Source: Peptostreptococcaceae bacterium pGA-8 (GTDB lineage: Bacteria > Bacillota > Clostridia > Peptostreptococcales > Anaerovoracaceae). Taken from it: 64,000 bases of DNA. This document shows, one piece after another, positions 14,758 to 23,628 of the stretch; position 1 is the first letter of the stretch, and every line of letters starts with the position of its first letter. Position numbers and translations under genes: made by a program. The stretch covers positions 147,256 through 211,255 of the forward strand of contig FONK01000001.1 in NCBI GenBank assembly GCA_900112915.1. The letters run 5' to 3'. Below the pieces are notes generated by a model. It did not search any database. It worked only from the letters and a program-made list of their open reading frames with translations, and was not told the DNA's origin.

Positions 14758-16423
14758 GAAAATATTGACGATCCAAATTGGATTTATTTTTTGGTTTCAC
14801 TTCCCTACGAAGAACAATGAGTGAAGCTACAGACAACAGTATTGTAATACTATATAGGAGAAAAGCATTGTTGTCGCCGGTCTTAGGAGTATTCTCCTTC
14901 TTGATATTTGTTGTGGTGTTTTTGGTTTCAGGTATGACAGGATCAGCCGCATATGTCCATGTGCCGGTGACCGTTTCCGTCGCACCCTTCAGCGTTACGC
15001 TTTCTTTATCCCAGCCTGTGAAGGTCCAAGTGCCGCCCTTTACCTTGACAGCGTCAAAGGTTTTCGGCTCTGTTACAACGGTGGAGCCGTCCTTCTGTCC
15101 CGTCTTTGCAGCAGGCAGGAGTTTGGTCACATCCGCCGGGAGATTCCGGCCATCCGTGTCGGAAGCGAAACGGTAGATTGCATCGTAGACTTTCGGATCG
15201 ACTACCTTCAGTGAATAAGAGATCTGCTTCGGTTTATTTGCTTCGGCTCCCTGGTCAAGACCGGCAGTGCTCTGCTGGGCAACTGCGTATAGATACGCAT
15301 GTGATGTAACCGGATCGTTGTCTTTAAAATCTGATACGGCAAAATCAAAAAGTCCGGAAGCAGTGCCTCGCAGCTGGATGTCTTTCCCGGCTTCCGCATT
15401 GTTATCAATAGATAAACCGGAAATGGTCAATTGAATCTTACCATCAAAAGCATTTATTTTCTTGACTACATCCTGCCAAGAAGTCTTGTTTTCTTGACTC
15501 AAACGGGCAGATATGATCAGCTTTTGCCCATCTATATGCGTAGTCGTAGTAACGCCGTTTAATCCGCTTAATGTTGCTGCAGGATCATTGACAGTAATGC
15601 CTTCGGGAATATCAATGGTGAAAACCAGTTGAGCGTCGTATTGCCCTTTTGCCTCGGCATAGAATCGCTGAATACTTTCGGTGCTCATGTATCCGGTTCG
15701 AGTGTAATTAAGTGTCAAACCGTTCATGAATCGTCTGAAACCGGAGATATCCATTGAAAATTCAAGGTTGAGCGCATCTCCGGGTGCGTATTCTCCAATA
15801 GATTTAGAGTCAGTGCTGTTTGCTGCCCTCAAATCCGCAGATGGAGTAAGCAATCCCATGTCTTTGATTTCAGCCTGTGTAAGAAGATCGCTCTCCTTAA
15901 ATCCATACGGATTCACATAATCCGGAATGGGATCGGTTTTTGCAAGTCCTGTATTCGGAGGGCCGTAAGTGTCATTTCCAACTAAGTAGCCAAAGCGATA
16001 GGCGCCCAGTTCATCTAGCACACTGGACATATCAATGGTGGCTAAACTTAATCCGCTAGGTGATATACCAACATTTGGCGTTGCTGCGATGCCGGTGTTT
16101 TCGTCAAAGCCAATACTGCTTATAGCTGTTTCATTCGGCCTTAAGAGGTACTTTGGAAATACGCCGTAATAAGTTGCTCCGGCCTTATTTGTGAGGCTTC
16201 CGGCCTCGAGGTCTGCCCAGTATGTGTTGCTTATCACTTCATCCGGTGATAAAAATGTCATCCCATTACTAAGCAAACTCGATAGAGAATTGTCTGCTTT
16301 GTAGTCTCCTGGCTGTAAGCTCTCCGCATATGTGTGCATAGGCGTGAGTCCCAGCACGAACAAAGAGGCCAACACTACACTAAGAACTTTCCATAGTCCT
16401 GTCCGATACGTTCGTTTTTTCAT
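14726..16423 (-). CDS. Sortase-anchored surface protein with SHIRT domain
   Basis: A 565-residue exported protein. The signal peptide (1-33) starts MKKRTYR and ends in TYA before Glu. A long beta-rich central part has no recognised motif. A SHIRT-type domain follows (about 400-495, with KVKGGTWTFTGWDKES and VTGTWTYAADP), a rigid spacer domain common in streptococcal adhesins. The C-terminus has TPKTG (512-516, a sortase motif with Thr for Leu), a membrane segment (about 520-538) and RREVKPKNK. Unusually, 18 further residues follow, encoded within the terminator hairpin, so the original stop codon was probably lost. Ribosome site AAGGAG and ATG are clear. It probably acts as an adhesin on the cell wall. 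Confidence 0.85.
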   Translation of the reverse strand: MKKRTYRTGLWKVLSVVLASLFVLGLTPMHTYAESLQPGDYKADNSLSSLLSNGMTFLSPDEVISNTYWADLEAGSLTNKAGATYYGVFPKYLLRPNETAISSIGFDENTGIAATPNVGISPSGLSLATIDMSSVLDELGAYRFGYLVGNDTYGPPNTGLAKTDPIPDYVNPYGFKESDLLTQAEIKDMGLLTPSADLRAANSTDSKSIGEYAPGDALNLEFSMDISGFRRFMNGLTLNYTRTGYMSTESIQRFYAEAKGQYDAQLVFTIDIPEGITVNDPAATLSGLNGVTTTTHIDGQKLIISARLSQENKTSWQDVVKKINAFDGKIQLTISGLSIDNNAEAGKDIQLRGTASGLFDFAVSDFKDNDPVTSHAYLYAVAQQSTAGLDQGAEANKPKQISYSLKVVDPKVYDAIYRFASDTDGRNLPADVTKLLPAAKTGQKDGSTVVTEPKTFDAVKVKGGTWTFTGWDKESVTLKGATETVTGTWTYAADPVIPETKNTTTNIKKENTPKTGDNNAFLLYSITILLSVASLIVLRREVKPKNKSNLDRQYFQGAVALISNR

Positions 16424-16727
16424 AAGTTTTCTCCTTTAATTTGCAAATGATTTCTCTGATGCAAACACATGGCCTGTATGAGAGATACTAATATAACTAT
16501 ATTTTATCAGGGGGGTACCACATGCAAGTGAAAGTTTCTGCTTTATACAAGCAGGCCTTAGGCTTTGAGCAGGAGCGACGCATGCAAGTGGGACTTTCCT
16601 TAAAGATAGTTCTTATCATGACTTTTTGATTTATAAAACCTATTGAACCTATAGTTCTTTTGTAAAAACCAAAGACTAAAAACTGTATAAAAGGCTTGAA
16701 AGTTGAATTAGAATAGTAATCTGTGCA
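16424..16727. other. Intergenic region with direct repeat and partial repeat copy E
   Basis: No gene in 304 nt. CATGCAAGTG occurs at 16521-16530 and again at 16581-16590, with similar bases after each (AAAGTTTC and GGACTTTC). Between them is a CTGCTT/AAGCAG hairpin (16538-16554). At 16651-16703 the sequence TATAGTTCTTTTGT and the block AAAGACTAAAAACTGTATAA with GGCTTGAAA match the dispersed repeat. A region upstream of the reverse-strand surface-protein gene would be expected to hold its promoter, which I cannot place. Confidence 0.45.
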
Positions 16728-17648
16728 CTATTTGTCGTTGATTTTCAGTTCAAGTACGTCAGGACGTGCATAATGACCAACCACGTCATGCTCCATTTTG
16801 CACGAAGCAGGCAAGCTCATGTCAAGCTCGGCGTAGATGATGGTTTCTTTGTCCCAAACCGGTTCTGTCAAATAATGTCCATATGGATCAATAATGCAGC
16901 TTCCTCCCCTGCAAACGAACTCCGGCAATTGTGATACTATACCCCCTTCATATAGATCAGAAGGATATGAGTTGCGTCTGATAATCATATCAGCGTTAAT
17001 AAAGTAGCACTTGCCTTCTATTGCGATGTGTTGAATGGTAGCCTGCCATTCCGGATTGTCATTGGTATTTGGTGAAATGTAAATTGTGATCCCTTTTTCG
17101 TAAAGAGCAACACGAGCAAGAGGCATGTAACTTTCCCAACAAATCAGACTGCCAATCGGTCCCCATGGCGTTGTCGTAACAGGGAAGTATCCCTTATTGG
17201 CATCTCCCCACACAACACGTTCTGAGCCTGTCGGTTTCAATTTTCTATGTACCTTATAGGAGCCATCCGGCTCAAAAATGACATTGCTGTTATAAAGTGT
17301 ACCATTAACAGCATCTCTCTCGGAAAAGCCAAGACTGATATATGCTCCGGTTTCCTTAGCTGCCTCTGCAAGCTGTTGAAACTCCGTCTCTCCGGCAATA
17401 ATAGACGCATCGTAATAGCGTTTCCAATCCTTTCGTCCATCCTCGCTTCGTTTCCCCATACTGAAGCCAAAATTCATCCCAACAGGATATCCGGGAATAA
17501 ATAGCTCGGGAAAAACAATTAAATCCGGCTCTTGTATTGCAGCCTCGCTAATGCATTGAAGAGCCTTTTTAAGTGATTCGTTTTTATTAAACATTATAGG
17601 TTCTGCTTGTACCAGTGCGATTTTACAAATGTTTTTTATGTCCTTCAT
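16728..17648 (-). CDS. Nitrilase (carbon-nitrogen hydrolase)
   Basis: A 306-residue enzyme of the nitrilase superfamily with the full catalytic triad: E48 in FPELFIPGYP, K136 in HRKLKPT and C170 in ICWESYMPLAR. The ICWE-YMPLAR form and the length are typical of true nitrilases (nitrile to carboxylate and ammonia) rather than amidases or NAD synthetase subunits. It is a soluble cytoplasmic protein, usually active as an oligomer. The gene stands alone, with a well-formed promoter at 17690-17718. The natural substrate cannot be read from the sequence; arylacetonitriles or cyanide-related compounds are possibilities from the family. Confidence 0.85.
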   Translation of the reverse strand: MKDIKNICKIALVQAEPIMFNKNESLKKALQCISEAAIQEPDLIVFPELFIPGYPVGMNFGFSMGKRSEDGRKDWKRYYDASIIAGETEFQQLAEAAKETGAYISLGFSERDAVNGTLYNSNVIFEPDGSYKVHRKLKPTGSERVVWGDANKGYFPVTTTPWGPIGSLICWESYMPLARVALYEKGITIYISPNTNDNPEWQATIQHIAIEGKCYFINADMIIRRNSYPSDLYEGGIVSQLPEFVCRGGSCIIDPYGHYLTEPVWDKETIIYAELDMSLPASCKMEHDVVGHYARPDVLELKINDK

Positions 17649-17689
17649 ATTAATGGTTTACTCCTCGTCGAATTCTGATTTATAGTTCT

Positions 17690-17718
17690 ATTATAACTGC
17701 CACTTCCTTATTCGACAA
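17690..17718 (-). promoter_or_regulatory. Promoter of the nitrilase gene
   Basis: On the reverse strand TTGTCG (17718-17713), 17 bp, then TATAAT (17695-17690). Start of transcription would fall about 35 nt before the ATG at 17648. Confidence 0.65.
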
Positions 17719-17790
17719 CACAAATGCGGAGAATGTATACGACAGCAGAGGAACTTTGCTTATGAAAAAATTATCATTTCGTTATGGTGA

Positions 17791-17819
17791 TTAACATTAC
17801 TTCGGTAAAATGATATAAT
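17791..17819 (+). promoter_or_regulatory. Promoter of the ankyrin-repeat gene
   Basis: TTAACA (17791-17796), 17 bp, TATAAT (17814-17819). Transcription would begin about 80 nt before the ATG. It is divergent from the nitrilase promoter, about 70 bp away. Confidence 0.65.
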
Positions 17820-17906
17820 ACAAAAGGATGGATTTATATTTGTCGATTTTGAATGAGTAAGAACAAAAAAGCAGCAAGATAAAGCAGAATTTGAGGAGGA
17901 ACTTTC

Positions 17907-18974
17907 ATGGGAAAAAAGAAAAGAGTCACATTACCTAAAACCTTTAAAGAAATTGTTGCAGCCGGCGATATGGAAATGCTGAAAAAGGTTTATGAACAGT
18001 GTGAGCTTTATGCATATGACGATCGCTATGGAAAAAATACAGCACTTCATCATTATGATGTACCCGATGAACTTGTTCGTTGGCTTGTTGAGCAGGGTTT
18101 AGATATCAACACTGAGAATTATTACGGGCGGACAGCTTTAGATCGACATGCCGCTTTAGGAGATGATACAGTGAAATTGCTCGTTGAGCTAGGTAGCGAT
18201 ATTGGAAAAACTGATAGTTATGGAAATAGTCCTCTCCATACGGCGGCAAGCTTTTTTCACGCGGATACCGTTAAATTTTTGGTGGAAAATGGAGCAAATG
18301 TTCAATTGAAAAATGATATGGGTGAAACACCGCTTGCTTATTCACTTTCACGTTGCAGTAATTTCGCTATTCCTAAAGTCGCTAAAATTGCCGATATATT
18401 GTTGCAGGCGGGCGATAAAGTTACACCTGATATGATGGAAAGCGTTAAGAGGATTGGTCAAGAGTTTGAATTCCACAGAGAAAATTTTAATAAGGATTAT
18501 CTTTCCGAAACGGATGCAGGACTTAAAAAGCTCTATTTATTGTTTTCCGTGGAGCCTGTTGCAAAACGCAAAATTCACGATGGGGTTTCTCCTATTATTG
18601 TTGAAGACTCTCCTTGGGAAAAACAATATGAGATGCTTTGGGACTTTTTGGTTCCATCCCAAGGAGCGGCAAAAACCGTACAGGGAGAGGTCATTCGTAT
18701 AACGGGTCGAGTACGAGATGAATTATACAGAAACGGCGGCGTAAATTGGGATAGGAATTATCGCAAAATGCTTATAGAACTTGTGAAATTCTTTGCGTCA
18801 GGGAAGTCACTTTCCAAAATAGAATTAGAGGAAGCAAAAAAATTAACATCGGCGATTAATGCAAAAGGCGAAGATGAGGATTTTATCACGGATCGACTGT
18901 GCGAGCTCTCTGTTTTATGGGTGCGGTCAAATCCGGATCCGATTCCTTTGGAGAAACCAAATTATAACAGATGA
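17907..18974 (+). CDS. Ankyrin-repeat protein
   Basis: A 355-residue protein. Residues about 9-160 contain four to five ankyrin repeats (for example GRTALDRHAALGDDTVKLLV and GNSPLHTAASFFHADTVKFL), used for protein binding. The C-terminal 190 residues are helical, without a motif I recognise. No signal peptide or membrane segment is visible. Good ribosome site (GAGGAAC) and ATG. The gene stands alone between its own promoter and the AraC-type regulator. The function is unknown. Confidence 0.8.
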   Translation: MGKKKRVTLPKTFKEIVAAGDMEMLKKVYEQCELYAYDDRYGKNTALHHYDVPDELVRWLVEQGLDINTENYYGRTALDRHAALGDDTVKLLVELGSDIGKTDSYGNSPLHTAASFFHADTVKFLVENGANVQLKNDMGETPLAYSLSRCSNFAIPKVAKIADILLQAGDKVTPDMMESVKRIGQEFEFHRENFNKDYLSETDAGLKKLYLLFSVEPVAKRKIHDGVSPIIVEDSPWEKQYEMLWDFLVPSQGAAKTVQGEVIRITGRVRDELYRNGGVNWDRNYRKMLIELVKFFASGKSLSKIELEEAKKLTSAINAKGEDEDFITDRLCELSVLWVRSNPDPIPLEKPNYNR

Positions 18975-19074
18975 TTGAAACTATAAGCCTATACAGGATA
19001 GTCCATGGTTTTAATTGAGGTATATGCTAAGCCTGCTTATTTTTAGAAAATCAATGGCACGAATTGATTACTGA

Positions 19075-19971
19075 TTGGAATGTTATGATGTTCTAAATCA
19101 CAAATCAATAAAAATAAGTGAAAAAGAGTATTATCAGTTATTGACGGCTGTTGAAGAAATTTCTGAAGACCCTGAATTACCAATTAAAATGGCAACAATG
19201 AGCCAAATCGAATCCTTCTCGCCTCCTATTTATGCTTCATATTGCAGTAAAAACGGAGCAGTTTGCATAGATAGACTTTCTAAATATAAGAAATTAGTAG
19301 GACCGATGTCAATGATAAGTAAAATTGAAGACAGCCAAATTACTGTATTATATGAATCCGGTGAAGCAGGGTTAAAGCTGCCTGCGTTTCTTGTACAGTC
19401 AGAGTTTGCCTTTTTGATTGGCATAATTAGAAAAGCTACCAAGTTAGATATAAAGCCTACATCAATTATTATGGAAGAGCTTCCCGATTCAAATGCTTTC
19501 AGAGACTTTGCAGGGACAGAGCTGATTCGTGGAAATGTAAATGCTATTTCATTTTCAAAAGTGGACCTGAACGAGCCCTTTGTCAGTTACAACAAATCCA
19601 TGTGGTCATACTTTGAACCGGAATTAAATAAAAGGCTATCAGAGCTTGATGTAGATGATTCAGTTAGTGCAAGAGTCAGAAGTGCTTTGGCGGAGCTGTT
19701 GCCGGGTGGCAGCGGAAGCATTGAAGACGTGGCGACAAAGCTTGGCACTACCAAAAGAACTTTGCAAAGAAAATTATCTGAAGAAGGGACTACCTTTCAA
19801 AAACAGCTAAATAGCACTAGAGAGGTTATGGCTTTGCATTATGTAAAAAATACGGATATGAACACAAATGATATAGCATATCTTCTGGGCTATGCAGAGG
19901 TAAATTCCCTCCTGAGGGCTTTCGCAATCTGGACCGGAAAAAGCCTAACTGAGTTTAAGAAATCCGATTGA
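19075..19971 (+). CDS. AraC family regulator
   Basis: A 298-residue regulator. Residues about 35-210 resemble the N-terminal sensor domain of OruR/ArgR-type AraC proteins (YKKLVGPMSMI, FEPELNKRLSE). The C-terminal AraC helix-turn-helix pair is clear: DVATKLGTTKRTLQRKLSEE and DIAYLLGYAEVNSLLRAF. The frame opens directly after a TGA and starts with TTG, without a good ribosome site, and relatives usually carry a longer N-terminus, so the 5' end may be lost or shifted. It lies just upstream of the Bce-type transporter on the same strand and may regulate it in addition to the response regulator. Confidence 0.75.
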   Translation: MECYDVLNHKSIKISEKEYYQLLTAVEEISEDPELPIKMATMSQIESFSPPIYASYCSKNGAVCIDRLSKYKKLVGPMSMISKIEDSQITVLYESGEAGLKLPAFLVQSEFAFLIGIIRKATKLDIKPTSIIMEELPDSNAFRDFAGTELIRGNVNAISFSKVDLNEPFVSYNKSMWSYFEPELNKRLSELDVDDSVSARVRSALAELLPGGSGSIEDVATKLGTTKRTLQRKLSEEGTTFQKQLNSTREVMALHYVKNTDMNTNDIAYLLGYAEVNSLLRAFAIWTGKSLTEFKKSD

Positions 19972-20020
19972 TATGCACCCTCTGCATTGTATACCTGATA
20001 TGTACCAGCTTTACTGAATT

Positions 20021-20075
20021 CTTACATCATCCGTAAGTGTTATTCTGCTGTTTTCCATAATAAAATAAGAATAAC
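20021..20075 (+). promoter_or_regulatory. Candidate regulator sites upstream of the ABC transporter
   Basis: Two inverted repeats precede the transporter operon: CTTAC-N7-GTAAG (20021-20037), similar but not identical to BceR-type sites (TnACA-N4-TGTAA), and GTTATTCT (20039-20046) / AGAATAAC (20068-20075). Either could bind the response regulator at 22945 or the AraC protein. Confidence 0.4.
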
Positions 20076-20096
20076 AAAACTGAGGAGGTGTCGCAT

Positions 20097-20870
20097 ATGG
20101 AAACAATCTTAAAAGTAGAATCATTAAAAAAGCACTATGGAAAAGAACCCAATATAACACGGGCATTGAACAGCATATCATTTCAGGTTATAAAAGGTGA
20201 ATTCTTAGGTATTATGGGAAGCAGCGGTTCAGGGAAAACTACACTTCTGAATTGTCTTGCCACAATAATCAAGCCTACCGACGGCTTGATTCAAATGCAG
20301 AATAAAGACTTAAGTGAATTGAAAGGAAAGGAGTTGGCTGATTATAGAGGCAAGGAAATTGGATATCTGTTTCAAAACTTTGAGCTTTTAGACAATCTGA
20401 CAGCAAAAGAAAATATTTTGTTACCCTTATCCTTACATAATGTGAATGAAAGAGAAAGCAAGCGGAGGTTGGGGCTGCTTGCAGGATATCTGGATATTTC
20501 CGAGCTTCTAAATAAATTTCCTTCTCAGATGTCAGGAGGACAAAGACAGAGAGTAGCTGCTGCACGAGCTTTAATTTTAGACCCTAAGATTGTATTTGCC
20601 GATGAGCCTACAGGGGCGTTAGATTCAAAAAATGCAAATGTTTTGATGCAAAAGCTGTCGGCAATGAATGAAATAGAGGACACAACAATTCTTATGGTTA
20701 CTCATGATTCAGTGGCGGCAAGTTTCTGCAACCGGATTTTGTTTATTCAGGACGGGAAACTATTTCATGAAATAAGACGAGATTATCCAAGAGAAACTCA
20801 AGAAGACTTTTATCATAGGATACTGAAGGTTATGTCCACACTTGCCGGAGGTGAACTTAATGTTTTCTAA
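20097..20870 (+). CDS. ABC transporter ATP-binding protein, BceA type
   Basis: A 257-residue ATPase with Walker A GSSGSGKTT, Q-loop LFQNFELLDNLTAKEN, signature MSGGQRQRVAAARAL, and Walker B KIVFADEPTGALDS, all as in peptide-exporter/sensor transporters of the BceA/MacB kind. GAGGAGG sits 8 nt before the ATG at 20097; a GTG at 20088 overlaps the ribosome site and is not the start. The gene overlaps its permease by 11 nt. Together with the permease it should detoxify and sense antimicrobial peptides such as bacitracin-like cell-wall antibiotics. Confidence 0.9.
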   Translation: METILKVESLKKHYGKEPNITRALNSISFQVIKGEFLGIMGSSGSGKTTLLNCLATIIKPTDGLIQMQNKDLSELKGKELADYRGKEIGYLFQNFELLDNLTAKENILLPLSLHNVNERESKRRLGLLAGYLDISELLNKFPSQMSGGQRQRVAAARALILDPKIVFADEPTGALDSKNANVLMQKLSAMNEIEDTTILMVTHDSVAASFCNRILFIQDGKLFHEIRRDYPRETQEDFYHRILKVMSTLAGGELNVF

Positions 20871-22914
20871 ATTAGTTGCAAGAAACAGCAAGAGAGATAG
20901 GAAAAATAATGGACTATATTTCGGTTCGATGATTATATCGATTATTGCTTTTTATATTATTCTTTCATTATCACATCAGGACATTATGATTTTTTTGAAG
21001 AAAATGGAGAGCGATGCGGTAAATAGACTTCTTACCATAGTTCCGATCTTTTATGTGGCGACCTTGGTAATACTGTTTTTTTTAGTATATTTTGCAAGCA
21101 GCATGCAGATGGAAAGAAGAAACCATGAGTTTGGTGTCTATCTCACATTAGGAATGCGCAGAAAAAAGTTCTTTTCAATGCTCCTGCTGGAAGATTTGAG
21201 AAGTAACATAACTGCTCTTGGAATAGGGCTTCCCATTGCAATAATGATTTCAGAACTGATAAGCCTTGTAACAGCAAAAATAGTGGGATTGGGTATTATC
21301 GGTCATAGATTTTCACTATCATTGACGGCTGTGGCGTTTACCATAATCGGATTTATGGTTGTAAAATTTATTGCCTTTGTATTCTTAAGTATAAGAACAG
21401 CAAGAAAAGAAATAGGAGAGCTTCTTACACAGGCTCCTTCCGGAGTTAAAAGAAGGCTTCCGAAAGGCATTTATTTGCTTGGCTCTATTGTAGGGAGTAT
21501 GCTTCTTGTAAAAGCATATCATTATGGAATCAGTGGTGAAGCATGGGACAGTACAAGAAATATGGGAATCACAGTTCTGTTGGGAGCATCAGGTACAATT
21601 TTGCTATTCTTCGGAATGCGTCTGTTCATAGATATTTTAGTGAATTTTGGAAGGAAAGGGCAGCTTCATGCCTATAATTTCAGGCAGATTCAGGAATTAG
21701 TTATCCATCGGTCTACTATACTTGCCATATGTTCACTTTTGATTTTTTCCGCTTTATGCTTATTTGGAGCAGGAGTTGCAATTTCGGCTAACAGTTCAAA
21801 TAAACAAGTGCATATTTTGGATTACACATTTAAGGACAATGATCTTGAAGCAGATGAGAAAATTGATGCGGACAAAGTAATAAGGAAGCTTAAAGAAGCA
21901 GGTTTGGAGTCTGAGTTTGAAAAAATAGTTGAAATTAAGATAGGGGATCTAAAGGGCAATGGGGAAATATCATTTGAAAATCTTCTAGGCATTCTAAAAG
22001 GCTTTAAAGATAGCAAAGACAGAAAAACTTTAATTCATAACTTGGAGCAATATAGTGATTGTAAGTTGATTTCTCTTTCCGGGTATAACGAATTAAGGGA
22101 GGCTGCAGATCTAAAACCAATTAAGTTAAAAAAGAATGAAGCTTCTTTATACATGGATAAGGAGTTTATGCTTGATGAAGATTTGATGAATGATGTTGTT
22201 AAAGCTAATCTGCAAATAGAAGTTATGGGAAAAGCTTTTAAAATTATCGGCGATGTTCAATCTTTACCAATCGTGACTGATCGTGAAATAACACTTGCGG
22301 TGGCAATGATAGTTCCGGACGATGTTTTCATAGAATATACGGGCGGCAAGTATTCAAATTATGTAAGTGGAATTTTGGCTTCCGACCTCGTTAAAGAAAA
22401 GGGATTGATGAAGGCTATTTCAAAAACAAATGAAAAACTTGATCAGAGCTATATCGGGTATGAAAGCTACATACAAAATATGGGGAGACAGTTATTTTTC
22501 ATCATATCAGCAAGCTATATTACTATTTATCTTGCGATTATCTTCCTTGTGGTTGCAAACACAATAATAGGTGTGCAGTTCTTGATGGCACAAAGAAAAT
22601 CTTACAGGCGGTATCAAACCTTGATTCACCTTGGTGCCACCTATGAGACAATTTGCAAGTCATCTAGGAAGCAAATCAATTGGTATTTCGGCTTACCAAT
22701 AGTTATTGCACTTGCAAACAGTTTTTTTGGGGTTCGATCATTGTTTACGGGCATTTTACCATCAACTGTACGGGCAAACGCATCGCAGGTATTTGTTATA
22801 GCAATGCTTATGATTTTTTTATTAGGAATATTTGAAGTTATATATATGGGAATTGTAAAGCGGAATAGCAACAAATATTTATTGTCGTTGATGGAACCTC
22901 AAAGAGAAGAATAA
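20860..22914 (+). CDS. ABC transporter permease, BceB/FtsX type
   Basis: A 684-residue permease with two FtsX-type membrane blocks. Segments near the N-terminus (about 20-40, 55-75, 105-135, 145-170, 195-215, 225-255, 280-305) come before a large extracellular domain of about 220 residues, which in this family binds the peptide antibiotic. Three further segments end the protein (about 540-665). The start ATG at 20860 follows GGAGGTGA by 5 nt; an upstream in-frame TTG is less likely. It acts in the membrane with BceA and passes the signal to the kinase at 23618. Confidence 0.9.
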   Translation: MFSKLVARNSKRDRKNNGLYFGSMIISIIAFYIILSLSHQDIMIFLKKMESDAVNRLLTIVPIFYVATLVILFFLVYFASSMQMERRNHEFGVYLTLGMRRKKFFSMLLLEDLRSNITALGIGLPIAIMISELISLVTAKIVGLGIIGHRFSLSLTAVAFTIIGFMVVKFIAFVFLSIRTARKEIGELLTQAPSGVKRRLPKGIYLLGSIVGSMLLVKAYHYGISGEAWDSTRNMGITVLLGASGTILLFFGMRLFIDILVNFGRKGQLHAYNFRQIQELVIHRSTILAICSLLIFSALCLFGAGVAISANSSNKQVHILDYTFKDNDLEADEKIDADKVIRKLKEAGLESEFEKIVEIKIGDLKGNGEISFENLLGILKGFKDSKDRKTLIHNLEQYSDCKLISLSGYNELREAADLKPIKLKKNEASLYMDKEFMLDEDLMNDVVKANLQIEVMGKAFKIIGDVQSLPIVTDREITLAVAMIVPDDVFIEYTGGKYSNYVSGILASDLVKEKGLMKAISKTNEKLDQSYIGYESYIQNMGRQLFFIISASYITIYLAIIFLVVANTIIGVQFLMAQRKSYRRYQTLIHLGATYETICKSSRKQINWYFGLPIVIALANSFFGVRSLFTGILPSTVRANASQVFVIAMLMIFLLGIFEVIYMGIVKRNSNKYLLSLMEPQREE

Positions 22915-22944
22915 AGCAGAAAATTAAGCGAAGGTGGAACTGAT

Positions 22945-23628
22945 ATGAAGCGTATTTTGGTAATTGAAGATGAACCGTTGATTAGAGACGAGATTGTGCT
23001 ACTGTTAGAACAATCCGAATACCAGGTTGATAAAATAACTGATTTCCGTGAGACAACACAGCAAGCATTGGAATATGAAGTAGATTTAATTATACTGGAC
23101 TTAAATTTACCGGGAGAAACAGGATTTCAAATTTGTCGAAACTTGAAGTCTAAAACTTCTTTGCCCATATTGGTTCTTACCTCTCGTGAACAGCTAAAGG
23201 ATGAGATCTTTGCTTTGAGGTTGGGAGCAGATGAATACTTGACAAAGCCTTTCAAAAAAGAGAGGCTTTTGGTGCGTATAGAAAATCTATTAAAACGTTA
23301 CGAGGGCAGAAACAGTTTGCTTGAGAGGGATAATTTCTTGCTTGACAGGAATACATATACTCTCTATATAAATGGGAATTCAATTTTGCTCCCTAAGAAT
23401 CAGGGAAAGCTGCTGGAGGCATTGTTGACAGCGGGTGGTACTGTAGTAACAAAAGAAAAGCTTAGTATGAAGCTTTGGAACACCACTGAATTTATCGATG
23501 AAAACGCTCTTCAAGTTAATATTGCAAGATTGAAAAAAGTGATGAGGGATGCCGGGATTACTATTCAGGTTCAATCTGTAAGAGGTATAGGTTACAAATT
23601 AGAAGAGGCGGGCAAATATGAAAAATAA
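22945..23628 (+). CDS. OmpR-family response regulator, BceR type
   Basis: A 227-residue regulator. The receiver domain has the acidic pocket EDEP (9-12), phosphorylated D52 in LIILDLNLPG and K near 101 in YLTKPF. The C-terminal winged helix (about 130-222) ends in SVRGIGYKLEE. It lies 30 nt after the permease and overlaps the kinase gene by 11 nt. The linkage to BceAB-type genes marks it as the peptide-sensing regulator that induces the transporter. Confidence 0.9.
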   Translation: MKRILVIEDEPLIRDEIVLLLEQSEYQVDKITDFRETTQQALEYEVDLIILDLNLPGETGFQICRNLKSKTSLPILVLTSREQLKDEIFALRLGADEYLTKPFKKERLLVRIENLLKRYEGRNSLLERDNFLLDRNTYTLYINGNSILLPKNQGKLLEALLTAGGTVVTKEKLSMKLWNTTEFIDENALQVNIARLKKVMRDAGITIQVQSVRGIGYKLEEAGKYEK

